Origin: JAGQIB01 sp041393395
Lineage (GTDB): Bacteria; ARS69
DNA: 64,000 nt
NCBI GenBank assembly: GCA_041393395.1
Contig: JAWKKG010000006.1
Coordinates: 319,556 to 383,555 of the forward strand
Direction: 5' to 3'
The translations under genes were made by a program, and so were the position numbers. Below the pieces are notes generated by a model. It did not search any database. It was not told the origin of the DNA and saw only the letters and a list, made by a program, of their open reading frames with translations. Shown here in pieces: positions 16,666-23,724 of the stretch (positions within the stretch are counted from its first letter, which is position 1; the number at the start of each line of letters is the position of its first letter).

Positions 16666-17423
16666 GTCGACTCGGTCCCCCGCCGCTCCTGGAGAGCCGC
16701 GAACAGGAGTCGCGCATCTTCGAGACCCGCGTGCGCGAGCTCGCCGCGAATCGCAACGGCGACGCGCTGGAGATTCTCGAGGCCGGCTGCGGTCGCTGCT
16801 GGCCGATCGACCTCTCGGGCGTCACGTTCCGGCTCACCGGCATCGACGAGGACAGGGCCTCGCTCGACATCCGCAAGAACGAGGTCGGCGATCTCGACGA
16901 GCCGATTCTCGGCGACCTGCGCACGGCCGAGCTGCCGTCGAACCGCTACGATGTCGTGTTCAACTCGTTCGTGCTCGAGCACATCGACGGCGCGGAGCAC
17001 GTGCTCGAGAACTTCGTGCGCTGGGCGAAGCCCGGCGGACTCCTGCTGCTGCGTTTCCCCGATCGCGATTCCGTGTTCGGGTTCCTCACGCGCATCACGC
17101 CGTTCTGGTTCCACGTGTTCTACAAGCGCTGGATCGTGGGGCAGAAGACGGCGGGGCAACCCGGATTCGGTCCGTTCCCCACGCACTACGATCGCGTGGT
17201 GTCCCGGCGCGGCATGCGCGCGTTCTGCGACAAGCACGGACTGATCGTGCGCGAGGAGTGGGTGTTCCCGCTGGAAACGCAGGGCTTCGGCTGGAAGGCC
17301 CCGTTCATCCGCGCGCTCGTGGGCACCGTGGGAGTTCTCTCGTTCGGCCGGCTCTCTCCCGGGCACAACTGGCTGACCTACGTGTTGGAGAAACCGCACC
17401 CCGGACCCGGAACGACGAAGTGA
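16662..17423 (+). CDS. Class I SAM-dependent methyltransferase
   Basis: A 253-residue protein beginning at GTG 16662, which overlaps the malQ stop by 4 bp with GGAG upstream. The SAM site is EILEAGCGRCWPIDL, then TGIDEDRAS, YDVVFNSFVLEHIDGAEHVL and WAKPGGLLLLRFPDRDS, as in Methyltransf_11/23 proteins that act on sugars, lipids or small molecules. An aromatic-rich insert (TPFWFHVFYKRWIVGQ) and the C-terminal hydrophobic stretch FIRALVGTVGVLSFGRL suggest peripheral membrane contact, as seen in methyltransferases of glycan loci. The substrate is unknown. It links malQ to the HupE-type genes in one overlapping plus-strand operon. Confidence 0.82.
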   Translation: MSRLGPPPLLESREQESRIFETRVRELAANRNGDALEILEAGCGRCWPIDLSGVTFRLTGIDEDRASLDIRKNEVGDLDEPILGDLRTAELPSNRYDVVFNSFVLEHIDGAEHVLENFVRWAKPGGLLLLRFPDRDSVFGFLTRITPFWFHVFYKRWIVGQKTAGQPGFGPFPTHYDRVVSRRGMRAFCDKHGLIVREEWVFPLETQGFGWKAPFIRALVGTVGVLSFGRLSPGHNWLTYVLEKPHPGPGTTK

Positions 17424-18010
17424 ACTCCCGCACGGCTCGTTCGCTCTACTTCCTCACCCTGCTCGCCTTGCTCCTTCCTGCGGTGGCGGAAGCCCACACG
17501 GGGGCGGGTGTCGTGGGCGGCTTCAAGTCCGGGTTCCTCCACCCGCTCGGCGGGCTGGACCACGTGGTGGCGATGGTCGCCGTCGGCCTGTGGGGCGCCC
17601 AGCTCGGCGCGCCCGCGATCTGGCTCCTCCCCGTGGCGTTCCCGCTCGTGATGGCGGTGGGCGGAGCGCTCGGCGTGCGCGGTATCCCCGTACCGGCCGT
17701 CGAGACGGGCATCGCGATCTCCGGCATCGTGCTCGGCCTGATGGTGACGTTCGCGGTGCGGGCGCCGCTCGCGGTGGCGGCGGTGATCGTATCCGTCTTC
17801 GCGGTCTTCCACGGCTACGCGCACGGCGCCGAGCTTCCGACCGCCGCGGCACCGCTCGCGTACAGCGCGGGATTCGTCGTCGCCACGGGACTGCTCCACG
17901 CGTGCGGCATCGCGATCGGCGCGCTCATCCAGTGGAAGGCGGGAGATCGAATCGTCCGCACGTGCGGAGTGGCGATCGCCCTGACCGGGCTTTGGTTCCT
18001 GCTCGGCTGA
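17420..18010 (+). CDS. HupE/UreJ-family membrane protein
   Basis: A 196-residue polytopic protein with a signal-like first helix ending VAEAHTGAGVVGGFKSGFLHPLGGLDHVVAMVAVGLWGAQ. The HxG...GFLHPLGGLDHVxAMxxVG block is the HupE/UreJ signature (PF04955), whose members are nickel or cobalt permeases or hydrogenase/urease accessory proteins. A second His motif, VFHGYAHGAE, supplies further metal ligands. About six transmembrane helices are seen. GTG at 17420 overlaps the methyltransferase stop (GTGA). No hydrogenase or urease genes are nearby, so the metal's use is not evident. It is the first of three related membrane proteins. Confidence 0.88.
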   Translation: MNSRTARSLYFLTLLALLLPAVAEAHTGAGVVGGFKSGFLHPLGGLDHVVAMVAVGLWGAQLGAPAIWLLPVAFPLVMAVGGALGVRGIPVPAVETGIAISGIVLGLMVTFAVRAPLAVAAVIVSVFAVFHGYAHGAELPTAAAPLAYSAGFVVATGLLHACGIAIGALIQWKAGDRIVRTCGVAIALTGLWFLLG

Positions 18011-18588
18011 GGCGACTCGCGGGAGCCGCCGTCCTCGCGACCGCGACGTTCCCGACCCGCGCGTTCGCGCACACCCCGAGTGAGCGCCTCGGCGACTTCT
18101 GGGGCGGTTTCCTGCATCCCCTCGTCTCGCTGGAGCACGCGCTTCCGCTGCTCGCGCTCGCGGTGCTGGTGGCGCAGCAGGGACGCGACCGCGCGCGCAC
18201 GGGCGTGCTGCTCTGGCCGTTCGCGTTCGCGATCGGGGCGGCACTCGGCTTCACCAGGGAACTCCCCGCATTCCTCCCGACCGCGAACCGCATCGGCTTC
18301 GTGGTGCTCGGCGGACTCGCGGCCGCGAGCTGGCGGTTGCCGCGAGCGCTCGGGTCGGGGATCCTGATCGCCGCGGCCATCGGTCACGGCTTCGAGAACG
18401 CGGCCGGTGCGATCGTCCGGCGCCCCATGCTGTTCGGCGCGGGTTCCGTGACCGGCACGACGTTCGTGCTGCTGTTGCTGCTCGGCGCGGTGGTGTCGCT
18501 GCGCGCGGGGTGGCCGCGCCTCGTGCCGCGCGTGGTGGCGAGCTGGATCGCCGCGATCGGCGTGATGATGCTCGCGCTCGGGAGATAG
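17992..18588 (+). CDS. HupE/UreJ-like membrane protein (second copy, divergent)
   Basis: A polytopic protein of about 195 residues whose mature start AFAHTPSERLGDFWGGFLHPLVSLEHALPLLALAV repeats the layout of the preceding HupE (GFLHPL...xxLEH in place of GGLDH). It has further helices and a conserved IGHGFENAAG. Histidines at HTP, LHPL, LEH and IGHG could bind metal. The start is uncertain. TTG at 17992 gives a signal peptide and a 19-bp overlap. CTG at 18007 would form a CTGA overlap exactly like the GTGA and TTGA junctions on either side. GTG at 17962 is also open. It lies between HupE and the PpiC-like gene in the same operon. Confidence 0.72.
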   Translation: MVPARLRRLAGAAVLATATFPTRAFAHTPSERLGDFWGGFLHPLVSLEHALPLLALAVLVAQQGRDRARTGVLLWPFAFAIGAALGFTRELPAFLPTANRIGFVVLGGLAAASWRLPRALGSGILIAAAIGHGFENAAGAIVRRPMLFGAGSVTGTTFVLLLLLGAVVSLRAGWPRLVPRVVASWIAAIGVMMLALGR

Positions 18589-18591
18589 CCG

Positions 18592-19317
18592 ATGAACTGG
18601 ACCCGCGAACCGCTCGTTCACTTCCTCGTCGCGGCGGCCGCGATCGTGGCGGTCGACGCGTGGCTCGGCGCTCCGGCCGAACGCACGATCCGCGTGCCGG
18701 CCGCGCGGGCCGCGGACGCGGACTCCTACGTCCGCGACGAGATCCTGTGGCGCGAGGCCGTCGCGCGCGGGCTGGACGAGAGCCCCGCGGCCCGCGCGCT
18801 CGCGATCTCGCGCGTGGAGTCGATCCTCGTGGAACCGCCGCCCGAGCCGACGGAGGCGGAGCTCCGCGCCGCGTACGAGACGGACGGCGCGCGCTGGTCG
18901 CGTCCGGGCCGCGTGGATCTGGATCAGGTGACGTTCTCCCAGGGCGCGAACATCCCGCCCGGCACGCGGGAGCAGCTCGAGACCGGAGCGCCGTTCTGGA
19001 CGCTCGGGGAAGCGAGCGGACCGGGCGCCTCACTGCGCGGTGTCGAGGACCCGGAGCTCCGCGCGACGTTCGGGGATGCATTCGCGGACTCCGTGGCGGT
19101 GATCGCGCCGGGGTCGTGGCACGGACCGTGGGAAACGTCGGCGGGACGCACGTTCGTGCGGGTGGTGGGGCGGAGCTCTCCCGAGCCGCTGACGTTCGGG
19201 CAGGCACGCGGCCGCATTCGCGAGGCGCTGCTCGCCGAGGCCACGGAGCGCGCAATTGCCGCCCGCGTCCGGGAACTGCGCGAGGAGTACCGCATCGAGA
19301 TCGAGAAGGCCCGTTGA
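18592..19317 (+). CDS. PpiC-type peptidyl-prolyl isomerase-like protein
   Basis: A 241-residue protein with one N-terminal membrane anchor (HFLVAAAAIVAVDAWLG, residues 10-26). A SurA/PrsA-like chaperone segment follows: VRDEILWREAVARGLDES, then PTEAELRAAYETDGARW. A parvulin-like region contains SVAVIAPGSWHGPWETSAG and TFVRVVGRSSPEPLTFGQ. The N-terminal helix pair and 'I.PGSW.GP..S..G.HLV' pattern match the peptidylprolyl isomerases that accompany HupE/UreJ_2 genes in many bacteria. It probably assists folding of the adjacent membrane proteins in the periplasm. The ATG at 18592 lies 3 nt after the previous stop, and its own stop overlaps the next TTG (TTGA). Confidence 0.8.
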   Translation: MNWTREPLVHFLVAAAAIVAVDAWLGAPAERTIRVPAARAADADSYVRDEILWREAVARGLDESPAARALAISRVESILVEPPPEPTEAELRAAYETDGARWSRPGRVDLDQVTFSQGANIPPGTREQLETGAPFWTLGEASGPGASLRGVEDPELRATFGDAFADSVAVIAPGSWHGPWETSAGRTFVRVVGRSSPEPLTFGQARGRIREALLAEATERAIAARVRELREEYRIEIEKAR

Positions 19318-20339
19318 GGCCACGACTCGTCGCCGGCGCGGTTCTCGGGACCCTCCTCGCGGCCTTCTCGCTGATGCCCGCCGGCCCCGCGACCGCGCAC
19401 GATCTCGGTCTCGCCCGCGTGACGCTCTCCGAGATCACCGAGGGTCGCTACTCCCTCGACGTCCGCCTCACGGCCGGTTCACTCACGTTCGCGACTCCTC
19501 CCGGCCTGCCGGAACGCGCCGCCGTCCTCGAAGCCGCACTCGTGTCCGCCACGGGCGGCGCCCGCTTCGAGCTCGTGGCGCCCGGCGGCCTCACCGCGGC
19601 GGACACGCTCGTGGCACCGTGGGGCCGCGAGGGAGTCGTGGCGACCGCGCACTGGCTCGACGGCACCACCGGCACCGCGTACTTCGCGCCGGAGCCCGGC
19701 GGCACGCCGGTGCCGCTCGCGCAGCTCCGCGCGACGTCCGGTACGTTCGGTCGCGCGGCGCGACGGTACTTCGACCTCGGCGTGATCCACATCTTCCTCG
19801 GCGTGGATCATCTCCTGTTCGTGCTCGGCCTGCTCCTGCTCGTGCGCGGCACCGGCGCGCTGATCAAGACCGTGACCGCGTTCACGCTCGCGCACAGCCT
19901 CACGCTCGCCCTCGCGGTATTCGACGTCGTGCACGTCTCGTCCCGCGCCGTCGACGCCGTCGTCGCGCTCAGCATCGTGTTCGTGGCGACGGAGATCGTG
20001 CACGCGGAGCGCGGACGCGCCGGTCTCTCCGCCCGCTGGCCCTGGGTCATCTCCTTCGCGTTCGGCCTGCTGCACGGTCTCGGTTTCGCCGGCGCGCTCG
20101 GCGCGCTCGGTTTGCCGCGTCCCGAGATTCCCGTGGCGCTGCTGTTCTTCAATCTCGGCGTGGAGGCCGGACAGCTCGTGTTCGTGTTCGCCGTGGTCGC
20201 CGCCCGCGCCGCCATTCGCGCCCTGCGGTTCGAGCCCCGGCCGTGGGCCCGCCTCGCCCCCGGCTACGCGCTCGGCGTCGTCGCCGGCGTGTGGCTGATC
20301 CAGCGCCTCGACATCATCTGGCGAACCATCGCCCGCTAG
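19314..20339 (+). CDS. HupE/UreJ_2-family membrane protein
   Basis: A 341-residue protein. It has a signal peptide ending GPATAHDLG, a periplasmic beta-rich domain of about 115 residues, and then a six-helix C-terminal domain. That domain carries the HupE/UreJ_2 signature (PF13795): YFDLGVIHIFLGVDHLLFVLGL, TAFTLAHSLTLALA, EIVHAERG, GLLHGLGFAGAL and FFNLGVEAGQL. The many in-membrane histidines fit a metal or small-molecule transporter; the family has no firm substrate. TTG at 19314 is supported by GAGAAGG upstream and by the exact TTGA overlap with the PpiC-like gene. It is the last gene of the HupE run; the MATE gene follows after 38 bases. Confidence 0.87.
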   Translation: MRPRLVAGAVLGTLLAAFSLMPAGPATAHDLGLARVTLSEITEGRYSLDVRLTAGSLTFATPPGLPERAAVLEAALVSATGGARFELVAPGGLTAADTLVAPWGREGVVATAHWLDGTTGTAYFAPEPGGTPVPLAQLRATSGTFGRAARRYFDLGVIHIFLGVDHLLFVLGLLLLVRGTGALIKTVTAFTLAHSLTLALAVFDVVHVSSRAVDAVVALSIVFVATEIVHAERGRAGLSARWPWVISFAFGLLHGLGFAGALGALGLPRPEIPVALLFFNLGVEAGQLVFVFAVVAARAAIRALRFEPRPWARLAPGYALGVVAGVWLIQRLDIIWRTIAR

Positions 20340-20377
20340 GGCTATTCTCTCGGGCCCGTTCTCGCGGAGCCTCGCCC

Positions 20378-21796
20378 ATGCTCACGATCCGTCCCCCGGC
20401 GCGCGTGTCCGCGATCCTCGCGCGGCACGGCCGGGACGAGAGCCAGATGGATCGCGCGCTGCACGGCGCCACGGTGCGCAGCGTGCTGGAGATGGGCCTC
20501 CCGTCGATCGCGAGCTTCCTGCTGCTCACGGTGTACGACCTCGTGGACATCTTCTGGCTCGCGAAGCTCGGCGAGGCGCCGGTCGCCGCGGTCACGGTCT
20601 TCACCGCGTTCCAGTGGGTCGTGTCCTTCCTGAATCAGGTGATCGGCTCCGGCAGCGTCACGATCATCAGCCGACGTTTCGGCGCGGGTCAGCTCGAGCG
20701 CACCGAATCCGCGATCAAGACGACGTTCGTGGGCAAGTTCCTGGCGGGCGCGATCTCCGGCGCGGTCGGGCTGCTCGCCTGCCGCTGGGCACTCGGGTTC
20801 CTCGGCGCGACGCCGCCCGTCGTGGAGCTCGGCGTGGACTACGGCCGGATCCAGCTCGCGGTGCTCCCGATCTCGCTCGCGAGCTTCTCGGTCTACACGG
20901 CGTTCCGCGGCATCGGTCGACCGCGATACGGGATGTGGGTCTCGGTGGCGGGCGCCGCGGTGAACCTGGTGGCCGATCCGCTGCTGATCTTCGGCGTGGG
21001 GCCGTTCCCGGAGCTCGGAATCGTGGGCGCGTCGATCGCGTCGGCGCTCGGCTTCCTCACGGTCACCGCGTGGGGTTGCTTCGCCCTCTCGCTGCCCGGT
21101 TCGCCGGTGCGGGTGCGCTGGTTCAGCGGCCCCCCGGCGTCGCTGGAGGATCTCCGCCGCATCGGCAAGATCGGGTTCCCCTCCGCGCTCGAGAGCCTGA
21201 GCTTCGCGCTGTTCAGCTCCGTGCTCGTGAAGCTCGTGGCGATCTACGGGACCACCACCGTGGCGCTGTTCGGCATGAGCCGGAAGGTGCTGCAGTTCGG
21301 TCACATGCTCATCGCCGGGCTCGGACTCGGATCGGGGGCGCTCGTCGGACAGCATCTCGGCGCCGGCCGGCTCGAACGCGCGTGGGCCACGATGGTCGTG
21401 ACGGTGCAGCTCTCCACGCTCACGCTGCTCACGTTCGCCTCGATCGTCGCGCTGTTCGCGGACCCGATCGTCGCGATGTTCTTTCCGGACGTCACGCATC
21501 GGCCCGAGGGGATGCGCTACCTCCGGCTGCTCGCGCTCGGTCTCCCGTTCGTGGGCATGTGGGCGGGGGCCGAGCAGTCGTTCGCGGGGGCGGGACGCAC
21601 GGTGCCGCCCCTGATCGCGCAGGCGGCGAACCACTGGCTCATCACCGTCCCCCTCATGTACGCGCTCGGCGAGATCGCCGGCTTCGGACCGAGCGGCATG
21701 ATGCTCGGGCTCGCGATCGGGCAGCTGATCGGCGCCGTCATCGCGTTCGGCATGGTCCGTCGCGGGACGTGGCTCGTGCACGAGGTCGCGGGTTGA
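20378..21796 (+). CDS. MATE-family efflux transporter
   Basis: A 472-residue inner-membrane exporter with twelve hydrophobic helices in two homologous halves. Landmarks are RSVLEMGLPSIASFLLLTVYDLVDIFWLAKLGEAPVAA at the first helices and GSGSVTIISRRFGAGQ. Also present are AFRGIGRPRYGMWVSVAGAAVNLVADPLLIF and, in the second half, GLGLGSGALVGQHLGAGRLERA. These are typical of the MATE (MatE, PF01554) family, Na+- or H+-driven exporters of drugs and metabolites. ATG at 20378 follows GGAG. The last helices include WLITVPLMYALGEIAGFGPSGMMLG. The substrate cannot be predicted. Confidence 0.93.
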   Translation: MLTIRPPARVSAILARHGRDESQMDRALHGATVRSVLEMGLPSIASFLLLTVYDLVDIFWLAKLGEAPVAAVTVFTAFQWVVSFLNQVIGSGSVTIISRRFGAGQLERTESAIKTTFVGKFLAGAISGAVGLLACRWALGFLGATPPVVELGVDYGRIQLAVLPISLASFSVYTAFRGIGRPRYGMWVSVAGAAVNLVADPLLIFGVGPFPELGIVGASIASALGFLTVTAWGCFALSLPGSPVRVRWFSGPPASLEDLRRIGKIGFPSALESLSFALFSSVLVKLVAIYGTTTVALFGMSRKVLQFGHMLIAGLGLGSGALVGQHLGAGRLERAWATMVVTVQLSTLTLLTFASIVALFADPIVAMFFPDVTHRPEGMRYLRLLALGLPFVGMWAGAEQSFAGAGRTVPPLIAQAANHWLITVPLMYALGEIAGFGPSGMMLGLAIGQLIGAVIAFGMVRRGTWLVHEVAG

Positions 21797-21809
21797 GAGC
21801 CGCCCACGC

Positions 21810-22003
21810 GGGATCGGCCCTGCGATCCCGGGTGGTGCCGCGCGAAGATCTCCCTTCGGAAGCGAGAAACGGGTCTCATCCGGTCGCTTGAGACGACCGG
21901 GCGGTCGGATCTGGCTAACGTCGCGTTCCGTGGACACGCCGCGAGTTCCCCGCGGCCTCCGCGTTCGAACGCTGGATGCTTCGGGAGAGCCGCACGGCTT
22001 TCC
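21810..22003 (+). other. Structured spacer/5' leader between MATE and the propeller gene
   Basis: Several inverted repeats lie in this 254-base spacer. A GGGATCG/CGATCCC stem at 21810-21829, just after the MATE stop, may be a weak terminator. In the 21873-21900 region GTCTCA/TGAGAC interlocks with CCGGTCG/CGACCGG. A GGAGAGCC/GGCTTTCC stem sits at 21984-22003, 48 bases before the next start. The interlocked pair cannot form together as simple hairpins. No known riboswitch is recognised. Confidence 0.3.
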
Positions 22004-22050
22004 GAGGCGGGCAGCTCATCGCGACCCTGAACCCGAGGAAGCTCCCGGCC

Positions 22051-23700
22051 ATGAAACGGTATCCGTGCCCTTCGTCGTCGCTCCTCTGCGCCTGGATTCT
22101 GGGCGCGACCCTGCTCCCCGGTATCGCGCGGGCGGACTACACCCTCGCATGGACGACCCAGTTCGACGGGCCCGGCAACGGACCGGATCTCGTGCACGAC
22201 ATTCTCGTCGACTCGGCCGGCAACGCCTACGTCACGGGCGAATCCCGGGCCGCAGGAGGGCGGACGGTCGCGACCACGGTGAAGTACTCCCCCGACGGGA
22301 CGCTGCTGTGGTCCGACGCCTACGTCGGGCCGAGCACCGGCGGCCCGGAGCGCGGCCGCCTGCTCGCCCTCGGTCCGAACGACGACGTGTACGTCGCCGG
22401 CGTCGAGGCGGTCGACGGGCCGGCCTTCCCGGGCCCCGACGTCTTCGTCATCCGCTACACGTCGGCCGGCACGAGGCAGTGGGTCGCGCACTTCGACGGC
22501 GTGGGGCAGAACTCCGACGGCGCGAACGACCTCGTCGTCGATGACGCGGGAAACGCGTTCGTCGCGGGCGGAACGACCGGCGCCGGCTTCAACGGAAACA
22601 TGCTGACGCTCCGCATCGACGCGGACGGAACGATCGCCTGGTTTCGCGAGTTCGACGGTCCCGCCGCGGGCGTCGACGACGCCACCGGGATCGCGCTCGA
22701 CGGTCTCGGCGGCGTCGTGACCGTGGGCCGCGCTGCGGCGGACCCGTTCTTCGACCGTGACTACGCGATCGTGAGGTACGACGTCGACGGAACGTTTCTC
22801 TGGTCGCACGTGATCGGTGGTCCGGCCGGCGACATCGACGAGGCGCACGATGTCGTGTGCGACGGCGACGGCAACGTCTACGTCACCGGCATCTATCGCG
22901 TGACGTCGATCAACTCCGACTTCGGCACCGTGAAGTACGACTCCGCGGGTGCACAGGTATGGTTCCGTCAGTTCGATAGTCCGGGAGTCGGACGGGACAA
23001 CGCGCAGGAGATCCGCCTCGATCCCTCCGGCAACGCCGTGGTGTTCGGAACGTCGGTGATTCCCACCGTTTCCGCGTCCACGACGACCGTGGAGTACGCG
23101 CCCGACGGGACGCGACTCTGGACACACCAGGGTCCGGGATCCCTCTCCTTCCCGGACGGAAACCACCAGCTCGCGCTCGGTCCCTCGGGCGACGTGTTCA
23201 CCTGCAGCTCGAACGGAATGATGGTCGTGCGACGTCTCGACGGCGCGACCGGCGCCCAGCTCGACGAGATGACGCTCACGGTCGACGGAGTGCAGGACCT
23301 CGCCGTGGGACTCGCCGTGACGACCGACGAGTCCGTGTTCCTCGCCGGGGACTCCCTCCGCAACGGCGTGGGTCCGGACTTCGACTACACGCTCGCGTAC
23401 TACGAGCTCGGGGCCGTCGCGGCGCCGACGCGCGATACTTCGGGCGTTCAGCTCGCCTCGACCCCGAATCCGTTCCGCGACCGGGCGGTCCTGGACCTCA
23501 CCGTTCCGCACGACGGAGAAGTGCAGGTCATCCTCTACGACGCCCGGGGCCGCCGGGTCCGCGAACTGCTGAGTCGCCGACTCTCGGCCGGACACCACCG
23601 CGTGCCCGTACCCGGCGATGATCTCGGCGCCGGGGTGTACTTCGCCGAGGTCCGCACCCCCAGCGGTCGCACGTCGCTTCGAGTCGTTCACATCCGATAG
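22051..23700 (+). CDS. Secreted SBBP-repeat beta-propeller protein with C-terminal sorting-type domain
   Basis: A 549-residue exported protein. The signal peptide covers about residues 1-28 (LLCAWILGATLLPGIARA). Seven or so repeats of about 55 residues follow, of the SBBP type, each with a blade of the form DDAGNAFVAGGT or DGDGNVYVTGIY and a strand like TVKYDSAGAQVWFRQF. The C-terminal 85 residues form a FlgD-like Ig/type-A sorting domain (STPNPFRDRAVLDL, VILYDARGRRVRELLSRR, LGAGVYFAEVRT). It is probably displayed on or released from the cell surface. ATG at 22051 is preferred over an upstream in-frame ATG because it begins the signal peptide. It is followed after 24 nt by a similar gene. Confidence 0.83.
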   Translation: MKRYPCPSSSLLCAWILGATLLPGIARADYTLAWTTQFDGPGNGPDLVHDILVDSAGNAYVTGESRAAGGRTVATTVKYSPDGTLLWSDAYVGPSTGGPERGRLLALGPNDDVYVAGVEAVDGPAFPGPDVFVIRYTSAGTRQWVAHFDGVGQNSDGANDLVVDDAGNAFVAGGTTGAGFNGNMLTLRIDADGTIAWFREFDGPAAGVDDATGIALDGLGGVVTVGRAAADPFFDRDYAIVRYDVDGTFLWSHVIGGPAGDIDEAHDVVCDGDGNVYVTGIYRVTSINSDFGTVKYDSAGAQVWFRQFDSPGVGRDNAQEIRLDPSGNAVVFGTSVIPTVSASTTTVEYAPDGTRLWTHQGPGSLSFPDGNHQLALGPSGDVFTCSSNGMMVVRRLDGATGAQLDEMTLTVDGVQDLAVGLAVTTDESVFLAGDSLRNGVGPDFDYTLAYYELGAVAAPTRDTSGVQLASTPNPFRDRAVLDLTVPHDGEVQVILYDARGRRVRELLSRRLSAGHHRVPVPGDDLGAGVYFAEVRTPSGRTSLRVVHIR

Positions 23701-23724
23701 GCCGGCAACCCAGGAGGCGCGACA

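Noticed and set aside
14992..17423. Genome-wide reassignment of TGA to an amino acid to explain the in-frame TGA at 57750
   Set aside because: TGA is plainly used as a stop elsewhere, including at the malQ and methyltransferase stops that overlap GTG starts (GTGA) and at the ATGA junctions on the minus strand.
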